This document shows, piece after piece, positions 1-4,303 of a DNA stretch of 6,339 nt. Numbering within the stretch: the first letter of the stretch is position 1; each line of letters starts with the position of its first letter. The translations under genes and the position numbers were made by a program. Source of the DNA: UBA668 sp031366885 (GTDB lineage: Bacteria; Actinomycetota; Acidimicrobiia; Acidimicrobiales; Ilumatobacteraceae); assembly GCA_031366885.1 (NCBI GenBank), contig JANLPB010000247.1:1-6339 (forward strand), given 5' to 3'. The notes under the pieces were generated by a model. The model saw only the letters and a program-made list of their open reading frames with translations, searched no databases and had not been told where the DNA came from.

Positions 1-44
1 TCGGTACCGGAAACGGCACCTGATACTCGGATGGCGTCAGCCAT
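1..44 (-). CDS. pnp: Polynucleotide phosphorylase, N-terminal 14 codons only (partial)
   Basis: The ATG at 44-42 opens a frame reading MADAIRVSGAVSGT, which runs off the left edge of the window. The start is supported by an AAAGGAG ribosome-binding sequence 6 nt upstream. The peptide resembles the N-terminus of actinobacterial PNPases as I recall them, and the position directly downstream of rpsO is the classic rpsO-pnp order. PNPase is a trimeric 3'-5' phosphorolytic exoribonuclease and part of RNA turnover. No catalytic domain is visible, so the call rests on the start peptide, the ribosome-binding site and synteny. Confidence 0.72.
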   Translation of the reverse strand, partial: MADAIRVSGAVSGT

Positions 45-50
45 AGCGAG

Positions 51-57
51 CTCCTTT
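51..57 (-). promoter_or_regulatory. Strong Shine-Dalgarno sequence of pnp
   Basis: Read on the minus strand this is AAAGGAG, separated by 6 nt (CTCGCT) from the pnp ATG. It is the strongest correctly placed ribosome-binding site in the window. It contrasts with the cassette genes, which lack one. Confidence 0.75.
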
Positions 58-63
58 CGACCT

Positions 64-82
64 CACGCGTCAATATCGCGTG
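64..82 (-). promoter_or_regulatory. Hairpin just upstream of the pnp ribosome-binding site
   Basis: CACGCG (64-69) and CGCGTG (77-82) form a perfect 6-bp stem with a 7-nt loop. In the pnp transcript it would end 6 nt before the Shine-Dalgarno sequence. It could affect ribosome access or be part of a PNPase-responsive leader. That role is inferred from position, since PNPase is known to regulate its own leader in E. coli. Confidence 0.4.
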
Positions 83-110
83 GGTATTTGGAGCGGAGGC
101 CGGTTCCCAG

Positions 111-169
111 TCGACAATGTCGAGACTCTCAACCTTGTCCAAACCTCAGTAGGAGGCTCGCAAGGTGAG
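111..169 (-). promoter_or_regulatory. pnp leader stem-loops, candidate RNase III processing region
   Basis: The larger element spans 128-169. ACCTTG (132-137) pairs with CAAGGT (161-166), the stem continues as CTC (128-130) with GAG (167-169) past one bulged base at 131, and an inner CCTC (144-147) pairs with GAGG (153-156). Next to it, TCGAC (111-115) and GTCGA (119-123) form a small triloop hairpin. No U-tract follows, so a simple terminator is unlikely. The rpsO-pnp spacers of E. coli and Streptomyces carry stems cut by RNase III, and this element sits in the equivalent place. The stem is short for a typical RNase III substrate, so the role is tentative. Confidence 0.4.
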
Positions 170-212
170 CTCGGCACTCACGACTGACAACCGATCCAAG
201 TGTTCCGCTCGG

Positions 213-241
213 TGTATATGTCAGGTCAAGACTAGCAGCAA
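213..241 (-). promoter_or_regulatory. Candidate sigma-70-type promoter for pnp
   Basis: On the minus strand, TTGCTG (241-236) and TATACA (218-213) are separated by exactly 17 nt. These are reasonable -35 and -10 matches at ideal spacing. Transcription would start near position 206, giving pnp a leader of about 160 nt that contains the hairpins at 111-169 and 64-82. E. coli also has a separate pnp promoter between rpsO and pnp. A chance match is possible. Confidence 0.42.
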
Positions 242-264
242 CCTGGGGATAACCGGCGGATCAG

Positions 265-285
265 CGCGTCAGCCAAGCCGACGCG
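265..285 (-). terminator. Terminator-like hairpin just after rpsO
   Basis: The arms 265-273 and 277-285 form a 9-bp stem with a 3-nt loop, beginning 13 nt past the rpsO stop codon. One position (271/279) is a G-U pair in the minus-strand RNA but an A-C mismatch in the plus-strand RNA, so the structure favours the rpsO transcript. No run of U follows, so it is either a U-less actinobacterial-type terminator or attenuator, or a 3' stabilising structure. E. coli has an attenuating terminator at the same place. Confidence 0.5.
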
Positions 286-298
286 GAGCACACGCGAG

Positions 299-552
299 TT
301 AGCGGCGAAGGCCGTTGGCGGCGACGATGGCGCGGTAGCGCTCGACGTCGATGCCCTTCACGTAATCGAGCATGCGGCGGCGTTGGCCGACCAGCTTGAG
401 CAGGCCACGACGGCTGTGTGGTCCTTCTTGTGGGTCTTGAAGTGGCCGGTGAGGTGGTTGATGCGGCCGGTGAGCAACGCAACCTGCACCTCGGGCGAAC
501 CCGTGTCGCCCTCGTGGAGCTTGTGCTTGTTGATGATGTCTTGATCTGCCAT
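299..552 (-). CDS. rpsO: 30S ribosomal protein S15, interrupted by a single-base frameshift
   Basis: S15 binds 16S rRNA early in assembly of the small-subunit platform. The ATG at 552-550 starts a frame carrying the family core GDTGSPEVQVALLTGRINHL and then HKKDH, after which it loses similarity and ends at 358. In the adjacent frame the rest of S15 is present: HSRRGLLKLVGQRRR, then MLDYVKGIDVERYRA and a terminal NGLRR, ending at the TAA at 301-299. The family motif KKDHHSRRGLL is restored by adding one base near 416-421 (GGCTGTGTGG where GGCTGTGGTGG is expected). The corrected protein is 84 residues, close to the usual 89. Both halves are well conserved, which points to a sequencing or assembly error or a very recent mutation rather than an old pseudogene. 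The upstream extension of this frame to 636 has no family similarity. The start at 552 is backed by GGAAGG 8 nt upstream. Confidence 0.9.
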
Positions 553-560
553 GAGAAAAG

Positions 561-600
561 CCTTCCAGAAGGAGGTCGCCGTGGCGGGTGAGCCACTGGC
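561..600 (-). promoter_or_regulatory. rpsO leader: two hairpins, anti-SD-like sequence and Shine-Dalgarno
   Basis: The Shine-Dalgarno GGAAGG lies at 566-561, 8 nt before the rpsO ATG. Just upstream in the RNA is ACCTCCTTCT (576-567), which looks like the 3' tail of 16S rRNA. Its CCTT (572-569) can fold back on AAGG (564-561) with a 4-nt loop, masking the ribosome-binding site. Further upstream GTGGC/GCCAC (581-585 with 592-596) form a stem that extends to 8 bp (578-600) past one bulged base. S15 represses its own translation through leader structures in several phyla, and these elements would suit that. A weak -10-like TAGCAT lies at 641-636, without a convincing -35. Confidence 0.38.
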
Positions 601-703
601 ATCACATCGGAGGTTGAGCCCCAATGGACGTCGCAATGCTAGCGGCGACCCTTCACACTCACACGGCCGGGGCGCTTCACATCCCTACACTCTGCTGCGA
701 TGA
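581..703 (+). CDS. Doubtful 40-codon leader ORF with strong ribosome-binding site
   Basis: The plus strand reads AAGGAGGT at 569-576, followed by a GTG at 581 that opens 40 codons ending in TGA at 701-703. That stop overlaps the ABC ATPase start in an ATGA arrangement, as in translational coupling. The encoded peptide is rich in Ser, His, Arg and Gly and matches no family I know. The Shine-Dalgarno is also simply the complement of the anti-SD-like part of the rpsO leader, and a leaderless start for the ATPase at 700 explains that gene without this ORF. It is listed because the geometry is striking; the coding evidence is weak. Confidence 0.15.
   Translation: MAGEPLASHRRLSPNGRRNASGDPSHSHGRGASHPYTLLR
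686..691 (+). promoter_or_regulatory. -10 element for a leaderless ABC ATPase transcript
   Basis: TACACT fits the TAnnnT -10 pattern and ends 8 nt before the ATG at 700, so transcription would begin at or next to the A of the start codon. No Shine-Dalgarno precedes this ATG. No convincing -35 is visible. The same layout recurs before the fusion gene and the binding-protein gene. Confidence 0.5.
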
Positions 704-1458
704 GTCGGATCGAGCTGCGGGACCTCACCAAGTCGTTCGGCGATCTGGCCATCGTCGACACGCTCTCGCTCGACATCGACAGCGGCTCGTTCGTGAGCGT
801 TATCGGCCCATCGGGTTGCGGCAAGACCACCCTGCTGCGGGTGATCGCCGGTCTGGAACCGGCCACAAGCGGCGGCATCACCGTGGACGGCGACAGCCCA
901 CGTGCTGCGCGCTCGCACAAGCGGGTGGCGATGGTGCCCCAGCAGCCCGGCCTTCTTCCGTGGCGCACGGTGTACGAAAACGCCCGCCTGCTGCTCGACG
1001 TCAATCGCGGTGCGAACCCGGCTGAAGCAACTGAGCCGACACCTTTGCTGCAAGAAGTTGGCCTCGGAGACTTCCTCGACGCATACCCGCACGAACTGTC
1101 CGGCGGCATGCAGCAGCGCGTCGCACTGGTGCGAGCGCTCACCCTCGGTGCTCCGCTTTTGGTGATGGACGAGCCGTTCGCCGCGCTCGATGAGATCACC
1201 CGCTCGGAGATGCGTACGATCTTGAACCGATTGGTCGAGGGCCGCGGCGTGACAGTCCTGTTCGTGACTCACAGCATCGGCGAGGCCGTCGCCCTCAGCG
1301 ATCGTGTTCTCGTCAGCAGCCCGCGCCCAACCGACGTCGTTGCAGACCTTGCAATCGACCTGCCGCGTCCGCGCGCCGCCGACGTAGAGGACGACGCGCG
1401 CTTCGTGGAGCTCTGCGCGCAGGTGCGCCACGCACTGCACCAGGGAATGCGGTCATGA
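700..1458 (+). CDS. ABC transporter ATP-binding protein, nitrate/sulfonate/taurine-type importer
   Basis: This 252-residue ATPase would drive uptake from the cytoplasmic face of the membrane with the permease that follows. All nucleotide-binding motifs are intact: Walker A GPSGCGKT (36-43), Q-loop in VPQQPGLLPWRTVYEN (79-94), signature LSGGMQQR (133-140), Walker B LLVMDEP (153-159), D-loop region AALD (161-164) and switch His191 in FVTHS. The LLPWRTVYEN stretch after the Q-loop is typical of the SsuB/TauB/NrtD and ThiZ-like group. Length is normal for that group. The start at 700 places MSRIELRDLTKSFG at the N-terminus as in relatives. The stop overlaps the permease start (ATGA), so the two are translationally coupled and probably equimolar. 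The substrate cannot be inferred from the ATPase. Confidence 0.93.
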   Translation: MSRIELRDLTKSFGDLAIVDTLSLDIDSGSFVSVIGPSGCGKTTLLRVIAGLEPATSGGITVDGDSPRAARSHKRVAMVPQQPGLLPWRTVYENARLLLDVNRGANPAEATEPTPLLQEVGLGDFLDAYPHELSGGMQQRVALVRALTLGAPLLVMDEPFAALDEITRSEMRTILNRLVEGRGVTVLFVTHSIGEAVALSDRVLVSSPRPTDVVADLAIDLPRPRAADVEDDARFVELCAQVRHALHQGMRS

Positions 1459-2219
1459 CCCGCCGGCTGGTGGCGCCACTTGTCGGCATCGTGGGCTTCC
1501 TCGCGTTGTGGGAAGCCGTCGTCCGTCTGGGCGAGGTGCGGCCGTTCGTGCTGCGTGCGCCCTCACGCATCGTCGCCTACCTCGCCGATCACTTCGGCGA
1601 TTACGCAAGCGCGGCGTGGGTCACTGCACAGCACGCGTTGTTGGGCACCGTGCTCGGTTTGCTGGTGGCGCTGATCATCGGCTCGGCCATGGCTGCATCC
1701 CGCTTTGCCGAACAGGCTGCCCAGCCAGTGTTGACTTTGCTGCAAGTGACCCCGTTCGTCGCGTACATTGCGTCGGTAGTGCTGTGGCTTGGGTCCGGCA
1801 CCCGCCCCGCCGTGTTCATCGTGGCACTGGTGTGCATGCCGGCTTTTGCATTTGCCACAGTCGATGGCATGCGTAGCGCCGACCCAGCGGCTCGCGAACT
1901 GCTGGCCTCGGTCGACGCTTCTCGGTGGGAAGTCCTCTGGCGATTGCGGCTGCCATCCGCGGTGCCGTCGCTGTTCACCACCGCCCGCTACAACGTCGGC
2001 CTTGCACTGATTGCGAGCTATCTGGTCGAGGGCGGAAACTTCGCCAACGAAGGATTGGGCGCAATCGGCAAGCGGGCTGCGGCGCTCAATGAGGGTGATG
2101 CACTGTGGGGGGCAATCTTCGCAATGGCGATTCTCGGCACCATCGCGTTGCTTCTCCTCTCGCTGCTGCAGCGCGTGGTGATGGGCTGGCACGTGTCGCA
2201 ACGAACTCGGACGACCTGA
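1455..2219 (+). CDS. ABC transporter permease, nitrate/taurine/thiamine-precursor type
   Basis: A 254-residue inner-membrane permease that would act as a homodimer, because only one permease gene is present. Hydrophobic segments lie near residues 7-25, 61-81, 94-112, 117-136, 180-191 and 217-240, giving about six membrane spans as usual for the BPD_transp_1 fold. The cytoplasmic EAA-type coupling loop spans about 146-171 (AARELLASVDASRW, then LRLPSAVPSLF), with the conserved Leu-Pro near 166-167. The common EAA-loop glycine appears replaced (SVDAS). The start ATG overlaps the ATPase stop by 4 nt. Length and layout match SsuC/TauC-like permeases. The fusion gene follows after 19 nt. Confidence 0.92.
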   Translation: MTRRLVAPLVGIVGFLALWEAVVRLGEVRPFVLRAPSRIVAYLADHFGDYASAAWVTAQHALLGTVLGLLVALIIGSAMAASRFAEQAAQPVLTLLQVTPFVAYIASVVLWLGSGTRPAVFIVALVCMPAFAFATVDGMRSADPAARELLASVDASRWEVLWRLRLPSAVPSLFTTARYNVGLALIASYLVEGGNFANEGLGAIGKRAAALNEGDALWGAIFAMAILGTIALLLLSLLQRVVMGWHVSQRTRTT

Positions 2220-2224
2220 CCGGA

Positions 2225-2230
2225 TACGGT
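2225..2230 (+). promoter_or_regulatory. -10 element for a leaderless mutase-VOC transcript
   Basis: TACGGT ends 8 nt before the ATG at 2239, the same spacing as the elements at 686 and 3095. There is no Shine-Dalgarno in the 19-nt gap after the permease. This suggests that the fusion gene can be transcribed from its own start, alone or in addition to read-through from the ABC genes. Alternatively it is translated from the operon mRNA without a Shine-Dalgarno. No clear -35 is seen. Confidence 0.42.
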
Positions 2231-2238
2231 GCAACCCA

Positions 2239-3039
2239 ATGGCCGACGAACTACCTGCGACCCCGACGCCAGACCTTGCCGGGCTGCGCACCAGAATCGA
2301 TCAGCTCGACGCAGCGCTGATCGCAATCGTTGCCGAACGACTGGCCGTCTGTCGTGAGGTCGCGGCGGTCAAGCAAGGCTCCGACACGCCAGTCATCCAG
2401 CCCGCCCGCGTGCGCGATGTCGTGACCTCGCGCCGCCAGCGCGCCATCGAGGCGGGCGTGGATGCAGATTTCGCCGAGCAACTGTTTCGCGTGCTGCTCA
2501 CCGAGACTCACCGCATCGAAGTTGCCGGCCACCGGCGAGACCCTGCCCCCGACAAGCAGGCTGCACTGGGCGATCGATCTGGCCTCGACACCGTAGCCAC
2601 CAGGGTCGACCACGTCGTGGTGGCTGTGCCGGACCTGGGCGCCGCGGTGGAGTCGATGACACAGCGCTTCGGCTTCCACGAACTGGCACTCGCCGACCCG
2701 CGGCCGGGGGTCGTGGCACTCGCCGCCGGCGGAGTGACGTTCGTGCTCGTCGGGCCGGAGGCGAGCGCCGGCGTTGCCCGCTATCTCGCCCAGCGCGGGC
2801 CCGGGGTGCAACACGTGTCGATCGAGGTGCTCAACGCTGGCTACGCCCGCGCTTGTTTGAGCGATGCGGGCGCACCGCTGCTCACCGACGTCACCGCCGA
2901 CGCTGATGGGCACGAACAGTTCTTCGCGGCCGACGACCCCGCCACCGGCGTTCAGTTCGGTTTCATCTCGCGTACCGGCCATCGCGTCGGCGTTGGGACT
3001 GCAAACGTCTTGGCGCTCTTCGACGGGCTTGCCACCTAA
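2239..3039 (+). CDS. Chorismate mutase (AroQ type)-VOC/HPPD-like fusion protein
   Basis: A 266-residue protein with no signal peptide, so cytoplasmic. Residues 12-94 form an all-helical AroQ-type chorismate mutase domain. By hand alignment with the E. coli enzyme, active-site Arg11, Arg28, Lys39 and Arg51 correspond to Arg17, Arg34, Lys45 and Arg57. Asp48, Glu52 and Gln88 are replaced by Gln54, Val58 and Glu94. The IQPARV stretch recalls PchB-like isochorismate-pyruvate lyases. After a polar linker (about 95-121), residues 122-266 form a VOC domain with VDHVVVAVPDL and GVQHVSIEV. It ends in GVGTANVLALF, which resembles the HPPD C-terminal GFGxGNFxxLF. His125 and His192 match two of the HPPD iron ligands, but the third (Glu) position appears to be Phe242. 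The family arrangement suggests work on chorismate, prephenate or arylpyruvate compounds. Mutase activity, lyase activity and simple ligand binding all remain possible. It sits between the ABC permease and binding-protein genes. Confidence 0.8.
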   Translation: MADELPATPTPDLAGLRTRIDQLDAALIAIVAERLAVCREVAAVKQGSDTPVIQPARVRDVVTSRRQRAIEAGVDADFAEQLFRVLLTETHRIEVAGHRRDPAPDKQAALGDRSGLDTVATRVDHVVVAVPDLGAAVESMTQRFGFHELALADPRPGVVALAAGGVTFVLVGPEASAGVARYLAQRGPGVQHVSIEVLNAGYARACLSDAGAPLLTDVTADADGHEQFFAADDPATGVQFGFISRTGHRVGVGTANVLALFDGLAT

Positions 3040-3091
3040 CATTTCGTCAAGCCTGCGAGTAGCGTTTCAGAACCCTTTGCGAAGTGCTGCT

Positions 3092-3100
3092 TGCTACAGT
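3092..3100 (+). promoter_or_regulatory. Extended -10 promoter for the leaderless binding-protein gene
   Basis: TGCTACAGT is an extended -10 (TGn followed by TACAGT at 3095-3100). It ends 8 nt before the ATG at 3109, which predicts a leaderless mRNA. A separate promoter would allow the binding protein to be made in excess over the membrane complex, as is common for importers. The 69-nt gap before this gene holds no obvious terminator and no Shine-Dalgarno. Confidence 0.52.
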
Positions 3101-3108
3101 TTCCCCTC

Positions 3109-4293
3109 ATGCTTCGTCGGGTCACTTACCCACTCATCGCCGCCTCTCTCGCAGCAATGTCGCTGGCCAGTTGTAGCGGCGATGACACCACCATCGGTAG
3201 CCCGGAACCGAGCACCATCGCAAACGTCGGCACCGACTCGGTGCCGGGCGATTCCGTGCCCGCCAGCCTCGATGTAACGGCGGGTGAGGCGTTTCCCGCT
3301 GCCCGCTGTGATGCCAACAAGGCCGCCGGCACCATCACCTATCTCTCCAGCTACGACTTTGCTGCCTCCGCCTCCATCGTCGACGTGCTGGTCGCACAGT
3401 CCAAGGGCTATTACGCCGCGCTGTGCCTCGACGTGGAAGTCAAACCCAGCTTCTCCACAGAGAACTATCCGCTGATCGCTGCCAACGACGCCCAGTTCTC
3501 CTCGGGCGGTTCGTTCAGCGAGATGGTCGATTTCGCCGGTGCCAACGACGCCGGGTTTGTGGCGCTCGCGGTCGAAGGCCGGACGGGTATCGATGCACTC
3601 ATCACCAAGGATGGAGAGGTGCCGACGCTCGACGCCGTGCGGGGCAAGAAGATCGGCGTCAAGGGCGCGATCACCCCTTCGGTGAAGGCAATGTTGGCGA
3701 AACAGGGTCTCGTCGAAGGCACCGATTACGAGACCGTGACCCTTGACGGCTTCGACCCGCTCGTGCATATCGCAATACCCGACATCGTCGGCTTCCCAGG
3801 CTTCAAGAGCAACGAGCCCAATCAGCTGACGGCCGCCGGCATTCCCTTCAAGCTCTACGACCCCAGCGACTACAGCATTCCCGCCAGCTTCGGCGTGCTC
3901 TACACCAACCTCACCTTCCTGGCCGAACAGCCGACCGCCGCGCAGGACTTCATGCGAGCAACGATGCGGGGTCTCGCCGACGCAGTGGCCGACCCCGCGG
4001 CCGCTGCTCAGGTAGCGATCAATGCACTGAACGCCAGCGGCAACGCCCTCTTCCTGTCACCCGATGGCGAAACGGCCAGGTGGGCAGTCGAGTCGAAGCT
4101 GGTCGCGGAGAGTGCGACGCCCGACGCTCCGATGGGCCTGCCGATCTTCGACAAATTGACCACCGAGGTCACTGCGTACGCGCAGATCGGGCTATTCGAC
4201 GGCATCGTGCCGGTGATCGACACCATGGTCGACGATTCGGTGCTCGACGGCATCTACGATGACACCGGCACCGTGATCTGGCCAGCGGAGTAA
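3109..4293 (+). CDS. ABC transporter substrate-binding lipoprotein, NMT1/THI5-like
   Basis: A 394-residue exported lipoprotein that would capture substrate outside the membrane for the ATPase and permease upstream. The signal sequence has MLRR, a hydrophobic core (about 5-20) and lipobox LASC with lipidated Cys22. A Ser/Thr/Pro-rich tether (about 23-60) leads into the binding fold from about residue 75. Features of the NMT1/THI5 group include KGYYAALCLDVEV (99-111), LDAVRGKKIGVKG (174-186) and GFKSNEPNQLTAAGI (231-245). The last resembles the segment before the hinge in ThiY-like proteins. Cys67 and Cys106 could form a disulfide. A TTG at 3091 is in frame, but it would add six residues ahead of a normal signal peptide and fall within the promoter, so the ATG is preferred. 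Riboflavin, thiamine pyrimidine precursors and aromatics are all possible ligands. Confidence 0.88.
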   Translation: MLRRVTYPLIAASLAAMSLASCSGDDTTIGSPEPSTIANVGTDSVPGDSVPASLDVTAGEAFPAARCDANKAAGTITYLSSYDFAASASIVDVLVAQSKGYYAALCLDVEVKPSFSTENYPLIAANDAQFSSGGSFSEMVDFAGANDAGFVALAVEGRTGIDALITKDGEVPTLDAVRGKKIGVKGAITPSVKAMLAKQGLVEGTDYETVTLDGFDPLVHIAIPDIVGFPGFKSNEPNQLTAAGIPFKLYDPSDYSIPASFGVLYTNLTFLAEQPTAAQDFMRATMRGLADAVADPAAAAQVAINALNASGNALFLSPDGETARWAVESKLVAESATPDAPMGLPIFDKLTTEVTAYAQIGLFDGIVPVIDTMVDDSVLDGIYDDTGTVIWPAE

Positions 4294-4303
4294 CTAGGCC
4301 AGA
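4277..4303. terminator. Inverted repeat across abutting convergent stop codons
   Basis: TCTGGCC (4277-4283) and GGCCAGA (4297-4303) form a perfect 7-bp stem. The 13-nt loop contains the TAA of the binding-protein gene (4291-4293) and the TAG of ribF (4296-4294). The structure can form in both transcripts and lies inside the last codons of both genes. There is no U-tract on either side, so termination would have to be of the U-less type or assisted by Rho. The arms are short, so a structural role is not certain. Confidence 0.45.

Noticed and set aside
411..426. Programmed -1 frameshifting in rpsO
   Set aside because: No slippery X XXY YYZ heptamer is present and S15 is not known to be made this way; a missing base is simpler.
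261..605. Minus-strand 114-codon frame across rpsO
   Set aside because: It is rich in Arg/Pro/Thr with no family similarity, and is the third frame relative to the two that encode S15.
553..699. Search for an FMN riboswitch upstream of the cassette, prompted by the THI5-like binding protein
   Set aside because: None of the conserved RFN blocks are seen here or in 3040-3108.
685..1440. Minus-strand open frame of 251 codons opposite the ABC ATPase
   Set aside because: The plus strand has the full set of ABC motifs; the antisense product shows no family motif and arises from codon bias.
2214..2232. Resemblance to the 3' core of a TPP riboswitch (ACCTGACCGGATACGGTGC)
   Set aside because: The CTGAGA half and surrounding helices are absent, the match decays after GGATA, and the stretch includes the last codons of the permease.
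2498..2719. Small minus-strand frame inside the mutase-VOC gene
   Set aside because: It is Pro/Arg-rich, has no ribosome-binding site, and overlaps a well-supported gene on the other strand.
3059..3097. GTAGC/GCTAC inverted repeat overlapping the binding-protein promoter as a possible operator
   Set aside because: It is only 5 bp with a 29-nt spacer, which is expected by chance at this length.
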